53,117 nucleotides of DNA from Gammaproteobacteria bacterium (GCA_026984215.1 JALSSO010000074.1:1-53117); one strand, 5' to 3'; positions 1 through 9,181 are shown, counted from the stretch's first letter. Notes: generated from the letters alone by a model not told the origin. Translations and numbers: made by a program.

Positions 1-2
1 TG

Positions 3-833
3 GTGGCGGTCTCCAACTACGAGCCCGGCGGCGTGCGGGTCTTCGATGCCCGAACCCTGGAAATGGTCGCCGACCTGCCGGCCCGCACCCGCGACGGCCG
101 CAATTCCAAGGTGGTGGGGCTGGTGGATGCCCCCGGAGAGCGCTTCGTCTACAGCCTGTACGATGCCGGCGAGATCCGCATCGCCGATTTCAGCCGGGGC
201 GCCGAGCCTCAGGTGCAGGTGATCCGCGACGTGGGCCGGCAGCCGTACGACGGCCTGATCACGCCCGACGGGCGCTACTACATCGCCGGGCTGTTCGGCG
301 AGGACGGCCTGGCCTTGGTGGATCTGTGGCACCCGCAACGGGGCGCGCGCAAGATCCTGGCCGATTACGGACGGGGCGAGAAGCGGTTGCCCGTGTACAA
401 GATGCCGCACCTGGAGGGCTGGGCGGTGGCCGGTGACTTGGCCTTCCTGCCCGCGGTGGGCCGCCACGAGGTACTGGTGGTGGACATGAACACCTGGAAG
501 GAACGCGCGCGGATCCCCGTAGCCGGCCAGCCGGTGTTCGTGGAGGCGCGGCCCGACGGGCGCCAGGTCTGGGTCAACTTCGCCGTCCCCGACAACGGCA
601 AGGTGCAGGTGATCGACGCCGAGACGTTCCGGGTGATCGACACCCTGCGGCCCGGCCGGGCGGTGTTGCACATGGAATTCGCCCCCCGTGGCGAAGTGGT
701 GTGGCTGTCGGCGCGGGACGACGACCGGGTGCTGGTGTACGACACCCGGACGTTGCAGGTGCTGGGCCGCCTGGAGGCCGTCAAGCCCAGCGGCATCTTC
801 TTCACCTGGCGGGCGGATCACATCGGACTGTGA
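3..833 (+). CDS. nirF: NirF, heme d1 biosynthesis protein (5' partial)
   Basis: C-terminal 276 residues of a periplasmic beta-propeller protein of the cytochrome cd1/NirN/NirF family. NirF acts late in heme d1 synthesis, the cofactor of cd1 nitrite reductase. The visible part has repeated propeller blades of the type 'VLVVDMNTW' and 'VQVIDAETFRVIDTL', and the conserved 'KMPHLEGW' segment. The family is usually near 390 residues, so the N-terminus with its export signal and first blades lies left of the window; the GTG at position 3 is an internal codon, not a chosen start. It is followed after 14 bp by nirD, in the order F-D-L-G-H-J known from pseudomonad nir clusters, which sets it apart from NirS and NirN. 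Confidence 0.85.
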   Translation: MAVSNYEPGGVRVFDARTLEMVADLPARTRDGRNSKVVGLVDAPGERFVYSLYDAGEIRIADFSRGAEPQVQVIRDVGRQPYDGLITPDGRYYIAGLFGEDGLALVDLWHPQRGARKILADYGRGEKRLPVYKMPHLEGWAVAGDLAFLPAVGRHEVLVVDMNTWKERARIPVAGQPVFVEARPDGRQVWVNFAVPDNGKVQVIDAETFRVIDTLRPGRAVLHMEFAPRGEVVWLSARDDDRVLVYDTRTLQVLGRLEAVKPSGIFFTWRADHIGL

Positions 834-847
834 AGGGAGGAAACCGG

Positions 848-1339
848 ATGGCCGGCGCGGCAGAACGAACGCCCACCCGCACCGAAGCGCCGCTTTCGGA
901 GACGGACCGGCGGTTGCTCGACGCCTACCAGCGGGCCTTTCCCCTCACGCCCCGGCCCTTCGCGGTCATCGCCGAGGAGTTGGGATTGACCGAGGCCCAG
1001 GTCATCGAGCGTTTCCGCCGGTTGCAGGCGCGCGGTTACGTGAGCCGCATCGGCCCGGTCTTCAGCCCGGGACGGGTGGGGGTGAGCACCCTGGCCGCCC
1101 TGGCGGTGCCGGCGGACCGTCTGGAGGCGGTGGCCGCGCTGGTGAGCTCGTACCCCGAGGTGAACCACAACTACCAGCGCGACCACGCCTTCAACCTGTG
1201 GTTCGTGGTCACCGCGCCCGAGGCGGCGCGGCTCGATGCGGTACTGCGGGAGATCGAGGCGCGCGTGGGGCTTCCCGTGCTGGACCTGCCCATGGAGCGG
1301 GACTATCACATCGACCTGGGGTTTGCGCTGTGGTGTTGA
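848..1339 (+). CDS. nirD: NirD, siroheme decarboxylase subunit
   Basis: 163-residue Lrp/AsnC-fold protein of the siroheme decarboxylase family (NirD/AhbA-B). With NirL, NirG and NirH it converts siroheme to 12,18-didecarboxysiroheme in heme d1 synthesis, in the cytoplasm. Residues about 17-70 form the winged-helix-like part ('LTEAQVIERFRRLQARGYVSRIGPVFS') and the C-terminal ferredoxin-like part holds the 'HNYQRDHAFNLWFV' signature shared with NirG. The ATG at 848 follows a good AGGGAGGA ribosome site; the open frame upstream is not needed. The gene overlaps nirL. It should not be read as a transcription regulator despite the AsnC-like fold. Confidence 0.88.
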   Translation: MAGAAERTPTRTEAPLSETDRRLLDAYQRAFPLTPRPFAVIAEELGLTEAQVIERFRRLQARGYVSRIGPVFSPGRVGVSTLAALAVPADRLEAVAALVSSYPEVNHNYQRDHAFNLWFVVTAPEAARLDAVLREIEARVGLPVLDLPMERDYHIDLGFALWC

Positions 1340-1818
1340 AGGCCGGCGGTGAAGCGCGCGATCGCGCCCTGATCCGGGCGATCCAGAACGGGCTGCCGCT
1401 GACGCGCCGCCCCTATGCGCGCATCGGGCTGGAGCTCGGCATGAGCGAGGCCGAGGTCATCGAACGGATCCGGCGGCTCCAGGCGGCGGGCGCCATCAAG
1501 CGCTTCGGGGTGGTGGTCAATCACCGGGCGCTGGGCTTTCGCGCCAACGGCATGGTGGTCTGGGACATCCCCGACGACCGGGTGGATGCGGCGGCCCGCC
1601 GCTTGGCGGACATGGATTGCGTGACCCTGTGTTATCGGCGTCCCCGTCGGCCGCCCCGCTGGAACTACAATCTGTTCACCATGGTGCACGGGCGGGACGA
1701 GCGCACGGTGCGCGAGCGCATCGAACGGATGGCGCGCGAGGCGGATCTGGAAGACGTGCCCCGCGAGGTCCTGTTCAGCCGGCGCTGTTTCAAGCAGCGG
1801 GGAGCGCGCTACGCATGA
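1330..1818 (+). CDS. nirL: NirL, siroheme decarboxylase subunit
   Basis: About 162-residue partner of NirD in the siroheme decarboxylase. It carries the 'GFRANGMVVWDIPDD' segment and 'YRRPRRPPRWNYNLFTMVHG' that mark the NirL/NirH half of the family. No ATG is available: GTG at 1330 (or GTG 1333) lies 8-11 bases after GGGG and overlaps the 3' end of nirD, so translation is probably coupled. The stop overlaps the nirG start as ATGA. The order and the alternating D/L/G/H subtypes support the call. Confidence 0.85.
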   Translation: MVLKAGGEARDRALIRAIQNGLPLTRRPYARIGLELGMSEAEVIERIRRLQAAGAIKRFGVVVNHRALGFRANGMVVWDIPDDRVDAAARRLADMDCVTLCYRRPRRPPRWNYNLFTMVHGRDERTVRERIERMAREADLEDVPREVLFSRRCFKQRGARYA

Positions 1819-2273
1819 TCGGCCCGGAACTGGATGCGCTGGACCGGCGGATCATCAACCGGTTGCAGGAGGGTTTTCCCCTGTGCGAACACCCCTACCG
1901 GGCCGCGGCCGAGGGGTTGGGCATCGACGAGGCCACGTTGATCGCGCGGCTGGAGCGGCTGCTCGAGGCCGGCGTGCTGTCGCGCTTCGGGCCGCTCTAC
2001 AACGCCGAGGCCATGGGCGGCGGGCTGACGCTGTGTGCGATGCAGGTGCCGGAGGCGCGTTTCGACGAGGTCGTCGAACAGGTCAACCGTCATCCGGAGG
2101 TGGCGCACAACTACGCCCGCGACCACGCGCTCAACCTGTGGTTCGTGGTGGCCACCGAGCGCCCCGATCAGGTCGCCGAGGTCATCGGCCGGATCGAGGC
2201 GGAGACCGGCCTGGCGGTGCTCGACCTGCCCAAACTGCGGGAGTTCCACCTCTCGCTGAGATTCGAGGCATGA
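1815..2273 (+). CDS. nirG: NirG, siroheme decarboxylase subunit
   Basis: 152-residue siroheme decarboxylase subunit of the NirD/NirG subtype, recognised by 'HNYARDHALNLWFVVATERPD' near residue 100 and the N-terminal 'LDALDRRIINRLQEGFPL' helix pair. The ATG overlaps the nirL stop (ATGA) and the gene ends in another ATGA overlap with nirH, so the four decarboxylase genes are tightly coupled. It resembles NirD of the same cluster closely, consistent with old duplication within the nirDLGH set. Expected cytoplasmic role: decarboxylation of siroheme acetate side chains on the heme d1 route. Confidence 0.85.
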   Translation: MIGPELDALDRRIINRLQEGFPLCEHPYRAAAEGLGIDEATLIARLERLLEAGVLSRFGPLYNAEAMGGGLTLCAMQVPEARFDEVVEQVNRHPEVAHNYARDHALNLWFVVATERPDQVAEVIGRIEAETGLAVLDLPKLREFHLSLRFEA

Positions 2274-2791
2274 ACGGCCCCGTGCCCGTGGCGGGACTGC
2301 ATCCGGCGGCGGTTGCGGAGCTGGACGCGGTGGACCGGGCATTGATCCGGGCCACCCAGGCGGGCCTTGCGCTGGTGCCGCGCCCCTACCACGCACTGGC
2401 CGAACGTCTGGGCATCGGGGCCGACGAGGTGATGGCTCGCCTGCGGCGGATGCAGGCCGCGGGCGTCATCCGTCGTATCGGGGCCGTTCCCAACCACTAT
2501 CGGCTGGGTTACCGGGCCAACGGTATGAGCGTGTGGGACGTGCCGGATGCGCAGGTGGCCGAGGCCGGGAGCCTGCTGGCCGAATCCGGCCTGGTGAGCC
2601 ATTGCTACGAGCGCCCGCGCCATCGGCCGCTGTGGCCGTACAACCTGTTCGCCATGGTCCACGGCCGCACCCACCGAGAGGTGGAAGACAAGATCGCACG
2701 CCTGCGGGCCCTGCTGGGTGGGCGCGTGCGCGCCTGGGACGTGCTCTACAGCACCCGCATCCTCAAAAAGACCGGATTGCGGCTGCGCTGA
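2270..2791 (+). CDS. nirH: NirH, siroheme decarboxylase subunit
   Basis: 173-residue last member of the nirDLGH set. It shares with NirL the 'YRLGYRANGMSVWDVPDAQ' block and the 'RHRPLWPYNLFAMVHGR' block. It is longer at the N-terminus than the other three (about 18 residues before 'LDAVDRALIRATQAG'). The ATG overlaps the nirG stop. After its stop there are 102 bp before nirJ that contain a short CCGCAC/GTGCGG hairpin (near 2832-2845) but no supportable gene. Confidence 0.85.
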   Translation: MNGPVPVAGLHPAAVAELDAVDRALIRATQAGLALVPRPYHALAERLGIGADEVMARLRRMQAAGVIRRIGAVPNHYRLGYRANGMSVWDVPDAQVAEAGSLLAESGLVSHCYERPRHRPLWPYNLFAMVHGRTHREVEDKIARLRALLGGRVRAWDVLYSTRILKKTGLRLR

Positions 2792-2893
2792 GTCCACGGG
2801 CGACCATGACAGAGAGGACGCAGGGGGTAAACCGCACGAGTGCGGCGCCTGCGACGATTCGGGTCCTGAGGGGCCGTTGAACGGGATGCCGAC

Positions 2894-4117
2894 ATGTTCC
2901 GAGTCAGCCAATACATGAAGACGCTGGTGGAAGACGCGCCGCTCGGGCCGCAACGCAAGCCCGCCGGGCCGGTGGTGATCTGGAATCTCATCCGGCGCTG
3001 CAATCTCACCTGCAAGCATTGCTATTCCATCTCGGCGGACACGGACTTTCCCGGCGAGCTGTCCACCGAGGAGGTCTTCGCCGTCATGGACGACCTGCGG
3101 GCGTACGGGGTGCCGGTGCTGATCCTGTCCGGTGGAGAGCCGCTGCTACGCCCGGACATCTTCGAGATCTCCGAGCGGGCCAAGGCCCTGGGGTTCTATA
3201 CCGGCCTGTCCACCAACGGCACGCTCATCGACGCGGTCATGGCCGACCGGATCGCGGCGGTGGGCTACGACTATGTGGGGATCAGTCTGGACGGCATCCG
3301 CGCCACCCACGACCGTTTCCGGCGCAAGCCGGGCGCCTACGAGGCCTCCCTGCGGGCCCTGCGGCTGTGCCGGGATCGCGGCATCAAGGTGGGCGTGCGC
3401 TTCACGCTGACCCAGGACAACGCCGGGGACCTGCCCCGCCTGCTCGACCTGGTCGAACGGGAGCGGTTCGGGAAGTTCTACCTTTCGCACCTCAACTACG
3501 CCGGCCGCGGCAACCGCAACCGGACCCACGACGCCTTTCTGTCCACCACCCGCCAGGCCATGGACCTCATCTTCGAGACCACGCATCGCTGGGCCCTGGA
3601 GGGGGCGCCTTTCGAGGTGGTCACGGGCAACAACGACGCCGACGGCGTGTATCTGCTCCACTGGGCGGCCCGTCACTACCCGGATCGCGTCGAACGCCTA
3701 CGCGAGCGCCTGCGGCGTTGGGGCGGCAACAGCTCCGGGGTGAACATCGCCAACATCGACAACCTCGGCCGCGTTCATCCCGACACCTTCTGGTGGCACT
3801 ACAGCCTAGGCAACGTCAAGGAACGCCCGTTCTCCCAGATCTGGGAGGACACCTCCGACCCCATCATGGCGGGACTCAAGGCCCGTCCGCGCCGGATCTC
3901 CGGCCGCTGCGGGCGGTGCGCCCATTTCGACGTCTGTGGCGGCAACACCCGGGTGCGCGCCCTGCAGCTCCATGACGACCCCTGGGCCGAGGATCCGGCC
4001 TGCTATCTCAGCGACGAGGAGATCGGGCTGGACGAGCCCCTCCATCCACGGGCCGACGGCCTGCACGCACTGCTTCGCCGGATGCCGGCGCGCCGCGCGG
4101 CGCCGCCGCGCGGCTGA
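2894..4117 (+). CDS. nirJ: NirJ, radical SAM heme d1 biosynthesis protein
   Basis: 407-residue radical SAM protein of the NirJ/AhbC/PqqE type. The 4Fe-4S cluster motif is CNLTCKHC at about residues 36-43, followed by the 'ILSGGEPLLRPD' glycine-rich SAM motif. A C-terminal Cys-rich stretch (CGRCAHFDVCGG, then a Cys in 'DPACYLSDEE') probably binds a second cluster. In the heme d1 pathway NirJ acts on didecarboxysiroheme, removing propionate side chains so that the oxo groups can be installed. The ATG at 2894 gives the family-typical N-terminus 'FRVSQYM'. It closes the cluster here; nirE, nirN and the nirS structural gene are not in the window. Confidence 0.9.
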   Translation: MFRVSQYMKTLVEDAPLGPQRKPAGPVVIWNLIRRCNLTCKHCYSISADTDFPGELSTEEVFAVMDDLRAYGVPVLILSGGEPLLRPDIFEISERAKALGFYTGLSTNGTLIDAVMADRIAAVGYDYVGISLDGIRATHDRFRRKPGAYEASLRALRLCRDRGIKVGVRFTLTQDNAGDLPRLLDLVERERFGKFYLSHLNYAGRGNRNRTHDAFLSTTRQAMDLIFETTHRWALEGAPFEVVTGNNDADGVYLLHWAARHYPDRVERLRERLRRWGGNSSGVNIANIDNLGRVHPDTFWWHYSLGNVKERPFSQIWEDTSDPIMAGLKARPRRISGRCGRCAHFDVCGGNTRVRALQLHDDPWAEDPACYLSDEEIGLDEPLHPRADGLHALLRRMPARRAAPPRG

Positions 4118-4215
4118 GCGCATCCCCTCACGGGCCGGGCGGATTTGCACCCGGCCACCCCGCCAAAGCGCGCCGGCGGCGGACTGCGCCGCCCACGGCG
4201 GGATGTCGGCGGCGT

Positions 4216-5127
4216 TCAGCCGTCCTGGCGCCCAGGGGGGCGGGGCGTGTCATCCGCCTGCGCATACATCAGCGTGGTGATCTGCTCGGCCACCAGGCCG
4301 ATCAGAAAGACCAGGAAGGCGCTCAGCAACAGCATGGCGCTCATGTTGGAAAAACGGGGCCCCCCCGTGAGCCAGGTGTAGAGATAAAGCCCCAGACCAC
4401 ACAAGAAAAACAGTACGCTGGCCGGGAAAAACACCTTGAGCGGGGAGTAGAGCACGCCGATCCGGAAGATGATGAGCAAAAAGCGCAGTCCGTCCCGGGC
4501 CAGGCGGATGTGACTCTTGCCCTTGCGCGCGGCGGCGTGAAAGGGGACATAGGCCACCGGGTGGCCCGAGCGGAAAAAGGCCATGGTGATGGTGGTCGGG
4601 TAGGAGAATCCATTGGGCAACAGGTACAGGAACTCGCGGAAGCGCTCGGCCCGCACCGCCCGGAACCCGGAGGTGAGGTCCAGGACACGGTGGCCCGTCA
4701 TCAGGCTGGCGAGTCGGTTGTAGAGATAGTTGCCCAGCAGACGCCGCTTGCCGGCCTGCGAGGCGGCCGTCCGCGCCCCCACCACCATCTCGTAGCCGTC
4801 GTCGAGCTTGGCCAGCAGGGACGGGATGAGCTCCGGCGGATGCTGCCCGTCGGCGTCCATGAACACCAACACCTCGCCGCGTGCGTTGCGCGCGCCGGTC
4901 TTGACCGCCGCCCCGTTGCCCATGGAATAGGGGTGGCGCACTACCCGCGCCCCGCCCGCCTCGGCCACGGCGGCCGTCTCGTCGGTGGAACCGTCGTCCA
5001 CCACCAGGATCTCCGCGGCATCGCCCGCGGCCTCGCGCACCCGCGGCAACAGCGCCCGCAGGTGCTCCGCCTCGTTCTTGGCGGGGATGACGACGGACAG
5101 TAGGGCTGGCGGGGTGGGTATGGGCAT
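4216..5127 (-). CDS. GT2 polyprenyl-phosphate glycosyltransferase (DPM1/GtrB-like)
   Basis: 303-residue family 2 glycosyltransferase. The GT-A domain shows 'SVVIPAKNEAE', 'DDGSTDET' and the metal-binding 'MDADGQHPPE' motif, and the C-terminus has two membrane segments, as in GtrB/DPM1-type enzymes that move a sugar from a nucleotide donor onto polyprenyl phosphate on the inner face of the membrane. The ATG at 5127 follows GGGGGATGAGCTC and sits 4 bp after the stop of the upstream TMTC-like gene, so the gene ends a pilR-pilin-glycosylation gene string. I infer that it makes the lipid-linked sugar donor used by the two GT-C proteins upstream. The sugar cannot be told from sequence. Confidence 0.8.
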   Translation of the reverse strand: MPIPTPPALLSVVIPAKNEAEHLRALLPRVREAAGDAAEILVVDDGSTDETAAVAEAGGARVVRHPYSMGNGAAVKTGARNARGEVLVFMDADGQHPPELIPSLLAKLDDGYEMVVGARTAASQAGKRRLLGNYLYNRLASLMTGHRVLDLTSGFRAVRAERFREFLYLLPNGFSYPTTITMAFFRSGHPVAYVPFHAAARKGKSHIRLARDGLRFLLIIFRIGVLYSPLKVFFPASVLFFLCGLGLYLYTWLTGGPRFSNMSAMLLLSAFLVFLIGLVAEQITTLMYAQADDTPRPPGRQDG

Positions 5128-5131
5128 GAGC

Positions 5132-7102
5132 TCATCCCCCGCCCATCTCGTTCGAGGCGGCGCAATGCCGCCCGGCGGCCCGGGCATCTTCGCCGATGAC
5201 CGCTTTGAGGCGCTGGATTTCGCGCTGGTAATAGTCCCTGCGCGCGCGGCCGTCGGGGTCGGTGTCGATCAACGCCCGGGCGCGGTCGAGTCGCGCCAGC
5301 GCCGCGCAGTAGTGCTCATGGGTGGCGAGCACGGCCGCTTGCATCATGGCGGTTTCCACGCGGGGTTGTTGCTCCAGGGCCTGATCCATGTGCTGGAGCG
5401 CGCGGGGCAGATCCCCCCCGTAGGCGTACAACGCGCCCAGCTCGTGCTGGATCTTGGCGCGGAAGACACCCGCGGCCCGCACATGGGGATTGCGGTCCAG
5501 CGCCTCCCACAGTGCGGCCATCCAGGCCGTGTCGAGCGCGTGGTCCATGCCCCCCGTTACATCGCGGCTCAGCTGTTCGGCGGCCACGAGGGCGTCGGCG
5601 TTGGGAAGGGTCTGTCGCGCCGCGCTCAGCGCCCGCGCCTTCATGGTCGCGTCGATGGGTGCGCCGCTTCTCAGGCTGAGCCGGATCAACTGGAGCTGCA
5701 CGGCCAGGTTGGACGGGTGGCGTTCGGCCGCGGCACGGAGCAGTTCCACCGCTGCGGCGGGATTGACCTGCTGCTGCAGTATCTCCGCGGCACCCAACTG
5801 CGCGCGGGCCGAACCGGGGTTTCGGTGCGCCCAGTCCAGATAGAGCTGGGTCCGGTCGCTCCAGGCGTCGGCCCGCACGGCGAGCAGGCCGGCCAGCGCC
5901 AGGGTGGCGGCGCCCGCCGTCCACCGCGCCCCCTGGGGGTGTCGCCCGTGCCAGCGAACGAGCAGGGCGGCCAGCGGCAGGAACAGGAACAACGACGGAA
6001 GATAATTGCGGTGCTCGAAATAGAGCTCCAGCGGAACCACGGTCGATTCCAGCAGGTGGGCGGCGAAAAAGAACAGGATCGCCGTGCTCAACAGCGGCCA
6101 GCGCCGGCGCGTCAGCCAGGCCCCCGGCACGAGCACGAGGATCGCCACGGTGGAGGCGAGCGTGGTCACGGGTTCCAGGAGCGAGTGGGAAGGGGCGATG
6201 TCGTCGCGGAACATCCCCAGGGTGAACGGGCGGGGCAGGACCAACTGTGCCAGGTAGTCCATCAGGATCCGGGTCTCCGTGAGCAACCGCTCCCAGGGGG
6301 TGAAGCCCCGCAACGCCGCGGTCGCGGCGCTGCCTTGCAGCGCGGTCCAGACCAGGTAGCCGAACACCGCCACACTCGGCGTCCACAGGAGCACCGCCCG
6401 CCAGCGCCAGTCGGGACGGATCCCGCTGCGTGACAAGAGGGTGCCTTCCAGCACCAGCACGAGCAGGGGCAACAAGGCTCCGTTTTCCTTGGACAGGGTG
6501 GCCAGCGCGGTGGCCAGCACCAAGGAGCCGGTCATCCACGCGTAGGCCTTTCGCGGGGCCACCTCGAGCCGCCGGCGCCCCCAGAGATAGCCCGCGAGGC
6601 CCAGCAACACGAAAAAGGCCGAAAGCTCGGCCATGCGCTGGATCACGTAGAGCACCGTGGAGACGTGCAGCGGATGCAAGAGCCAGAACGCCGCCCCCAG
6701 CGCGCCAGTCCACAGGATCCGCTCGCGCGACAGGCCGAGCCGCGCCTGTTCCAGCCCCAGCTTGAACACCACGAACAGCAGCAGGCCGTTGAGCAGATGC
6801 AGCAGGATGTTCTTGTATTTGAGCCGCTCGGGATCGGCCGGCCACTGGCGCGCGTCGATGAGGAAGGTCAGCATGGAGACAGGCCGGCCCGTGGGTCCCG
6901 CGAAGGCCTCGTCCAGGTACAGCTTCAGCCGCGGCAGGTCCTTCACGCCCCCATGGGCGCTGAGTTCTTTCAGGTTCGGGTAGTCGTCGAACATGAAGTC
7001 GCCGGGCAGGCCCAGCCGATAGGCGAGGAAGGCCCCTGTCCATACCAGGGCGAGAAAGGCGAACACGGCCAGATCGTTGCGTGCGGCGGCGCTCTGGGGC
7101 AT
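5132..7102 (-). CDS. TMTC-like GT-C membrane glycosyltransferase with TPR tail
   Basis: 656-residue integral membrane protein. Residues 10-420 hold roughly ten hydrophobic segments; the first extracytoplasmic loop carries the acidic pair D39-D40 ('FDDYPNL') typical of GT-C transferases. Then come HPLH (143-146), QRM (155-157) and 'LSKENGALLPLL', the pattern of the TMTC/DUF1736 family, whose animal members use dolichyl-phosphate-mannose for O-mannosylation. The tail from about residue 435 is helical and TPR-like. It is a paralogue of the next gene (7108-9093) and lies 4-5 bp from both neighbours, a polyprenyl-phosphate glycosyltransferase and that paralogue, downstream of two pilin genes. Inference: extracytoplasmic O-glycosyltransferase acting on the pilins. 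ATG at 7102 chosen; the longer open frame upstream is low-complexity antisense sequence. Confidence 0.7.
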   Translation of the reverse strand: MPQSAAARNDLAVFAFLALVWTGAFLAYRLGLPGDFMFDDYPNLKELSAHGGVKDLPRLKLYLDEAFAGPTGRPVSMLTFLIDARQWPADPERLKYKNILLHLLNGLLLFVVFKLGLEQARLGLSRERILWTGALGAAFWLLHPLHVSTVLYVIQRMAELSAFFVLLGLAGYLWGRRRLEVAPRKAYAWMTGSLVLATALATLSKENGALLPLLVLVLEGTLLSRSGIRPDWRWRAVLLWTPSVAVFGYLVWTALQGSAATAALRGFTPWERLLTETRILMDYLAQLVLPRPFTLGMFRDDIAPSHSLLEPVTTLASTVAILVLVPGAWLTRRRWPLLSTAILFFFAAHLLESTVVPLELYFEHRNYLPSLFLFLPLAALLVRWHGRHPQGARWTAGAATLALAGLLAVRADAWSDRTQLYLDWAHRNPGSARAQLGAAEILQQQVNPAAAVELLRAAAERHPSNLAVQLQLIRLSLRSGAPIDATMKARALSAARQTLPNADALVAAEQLSRDVTGGMDHALDTAWMAALWEALDRNPHVRAAGVFRAKIQHELGALYAYGGDLPRALQHMDQALEQQPRVETAMMQAAVLATHEHYCAALARLDRARALIDTDPDGRARRDYYQREIQRLKAVIGEDARAAGRHCAASNEMGGG

Positions 7103-7107
7103 GGCGG

Positions 7108-9093
7108 TCAGTCCGTGGATGGAGAATCGAGGGCCCGGCGGCGCTGCGTAGCATACTCGCGTTCGAGCCGCCGGGACAGGATCGCCAGGCGCAGTTGCTT
7201 GCGTCTTAGGGCCGTCACGCCTAGCCGGTCCCGGCGGGCGAGGGCCTCGAGCTCGGCCAGGGCCTCGTCGCGCAGCCCGGCCTGGGCCAGCAGGACGATC
7301 AGCTCGATGCGGGGGTCCAGCGCATCGGGCGCCTGGGCCACCGCCCGGCGTTGCAGCGCGATGGCCCGCGCGATGTCGTGTTCCACGTCGCGCGCATACT
7401 GGGCGCGATTGCGCAGGAGACGGACGTGATCGGCGGTGGGGTTGGCCGCCGCGGCGTCGATGATCTGCACCAGGCGCTGGCGCACCCGGGGGCAGGCGCC
7501 CTTGGCGGCGCAGGCCGTGAGCGAACGGATGCCGTTGATCGTGCTGGCCGAAAGCGGTCCCTCTCCCAGCCGTCCGATCAACCGGTCGATCAAGGGGTCC
7601 ACCGGCCCCCGCCGCCAGGTATCGCGCAGCAGGATCCATCCGATCAGCGCCTCCGGCGGGTCGTCGAACCGGTCCGCGATCCGGCGGTACAGCGCCTCGG
7701 CGCGCTCGATCAGGGTCTCCCGCGTGTCCGGATCTTCGCTGCGCGCCGCTTGCTCGATTAGCGTCTCGCCGGCCAGCAGTTGTGCGCGCAGCGAGGCCGT
7801 GCGCGCCTCCAGATAGGCCAACCGGGGCGCTGGATCATCGGCCCAGCGCTGGGCTCGGGCATGGGTCTGGGTGGCCAGCACGGCACCGACCACGAGGCCC
7901 GCGGCCGCCGTCGCCCAGGGGGCGGTCCGGGTGGAGAGGCGGGCCAGCGTCCCGGCGAGGAGCACCGCGGCGGCCAGGATCGGACCGAACAGGGGCAGGT
8001 AATTGCGATGCTCGAAGACCAGCTCCAGGGGCGCGATGGTGGATTCCAGCAGGTGTCCGCCCAGGAACCACAGAATCGCGAAGGCCAGCCAGGGCCAGCG
8101 CTTCCTGCCGGCCAGTCCGACACCCAGCAGGCCCGCCAGGCCCAGCACGGCGGGCAGCGTGGTGGGCGGCGACCACAGGCCGGTGGACAGGGCGAAATCG
8201 TCGTGATACAGGCCCATCTGCGCGATCCGCGGCCAGACGAGCTGGCCGATGTACCACCACAGGACCCGCGTCTCGGTCAGCATGCGTTCCGCCATGTTGA
8301 ACGGCCGGGCGGCATAGCCCGGCAGAAAGTAGGCGATGGCGGCTACGAGCAGCAGGGTGCCCAGTAGCCCGAGCCCGCCGATCCAGACCGTCCGCGGCAC
8401 GCGCCCGAAGGCGTGCCGCAGGGGGGCGATGGGGTATCGCCGCCAGAGCAGGGTGCCTTCGATGACCGCGAGATAGACGGGCAGTAACAGGGCGTTTTCC
8501 TTGCTCAGCACGGCCGCGGCCCAGAGGACCAGGATCCAGGGGGCCGCGCGGCCGAGCGCCGGCGCGCCGTGGATGCGCCCGCGCACATAGAGCAGCAGCG
8601 CCGCCACCAGGAACAGGGCGGACAGGCTGTTCATCCGCTGGATGGCGTAGGCCACCGAGGTGAGGTTCAGCGGGTGAACCCACCAGACGACGGTGGCGGC
8701 GGCCGCCGCGACGGTGGCGTCGGGTTGCGGAATATCGGCCAGCCGAGTCAAGCGGCGCGCGAGCAGGAACAGCAGGCCGCCCACGGCCAGATGGATGCCC
8801 AGATTGACCCATTTGAGCGAGGCGATGCTGGCGCCCAGGCCCTGGATCTGGGCCGCGAAGCTCAGCATGGCCAGCGGGCGATGGGTGGGGCCGCTGTTGT
8901 TGCCCCAGGCGGCCTCCCACACCCCGAGCAGCCCGCCGCCGCGTTGCGTGTACAGAGGGGCGATGTGGGCGTAGTCGTCGAACAACAAGATCGAGGAAAG
9001 CGAAGGCCCGTAGGCCCAGCCGGCGAGCAGCAGGCCCGCGACCAGTAGTATGAAGCCGGTCTTGCTTGGTGAACCGGGTTGCCGGTCGGCCAT
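7108..9093 (-). CDS. TMTC-like GT-C membrane glycosyltransferase with TPR tail (paralogue)
   Basis: 661-residue paralogue of the preceding entry, with the same plan: TM1 at about 13-30, D39-D40 in 'LFDDYAHI', HPLN at 140-143, QRM at 152-154, 'VLSKENALLLPVYLAVIEGTLL', and 'HLLESTIAPLELVFEHRNYLPLF' before the last membrane segments, then a helical tail with several short repeats. The paralogue shares the 'HLLEST.VPLEL.FEHRNYLP' block, so they duplicated within this family, but the tails have diverged. ATG 9093 is preferred to GTG 9117; neither has a strong ribosome site. It follows the second pilin gene by 88 bp. Two copies may mean two acceptor sites or a heteromeric or sequential glycosylation scheme. 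Confidence 0.7.
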   Translation of the reverse strand: MADRQPGSPSKTGFILLVAGLLLAGWAYGPSLSSILLFDDYAHIAPLYTQRGGGLLGVWEAAWGNNSGPTHRPLAMLSFAAQIQGLGASIASLKWVNLGIHLAVGGLLFLLARRLTRLADIPQPDATVAAAAATVVWWVHPLNLTSVAYAIQRMNSLSALFLVAALLLYVRGRIHGAPALGRAAPWILVLWAAAVLSKENALLLPVYLAVIEGTLLWRRYPIAPLRHAFGRVPRTVWIGGLGLLGTLLLVAAIAYFLPGYAARPFNMAERMLTETRVLWWYIGQLVWPRIAQMGLYHDDFALSTGLWSPPTTLPAVLGLAGLLGVGLAGRKRWPWLAFAILWFLGGHLLESTIAPLELVFEHRNYLPLFGPILAAAVLLAGTLARLSTRTAPWATAAAGLVVGAVLATQTHARAQRWADDPAPRLAYLEARTASLRAQLLAGETLIEQAARSEDPDTRETLIERAEALYRRIADRFDDPPEALIGWILLRDTWRRGPVDPLIDRLIGRLGEGPLSASTINGIRSLTACAAKGACPRVRQRLVQIIDAAAANPTADHVRLLRNRAQYARDVEHDIARAIALQRRAVAQAPDALDPRIELIVLLAQAGLRDEALAELEALARRDRLGVTALRRKQLRLAILSRRLEREYATQRRRALDSPSTD

Positions 9094-9181
9094 GGACCCG
9101 GCGCGCCTTACCGCCACCCGGAGCGGTGATCCGCGGCGTGCCGGAACCGAAACGACGTACCGCGACAGGAGCCGAGGGATT

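Noticed and set aside
848-2791. AsnC/Lrp regulators
   Set aside because: The four genes have the Lrp-like fold but carry siroheme decarboxylase signatures and lie in nir order, so they are enzymes.
2805-2880. 24-residue open frame between nirH and nirJ
   Set aside because: Too short, no clear ribosome site and no recognisable product.
4985-6433. 482-residue plus-strand open frame
   Set aside because: It is antisense to the GT2 and TMTC-like genes, is Arg/Gly/Pro/His-rich low-complexity, and has no ribosome site or domain; a GC-rich shadow.
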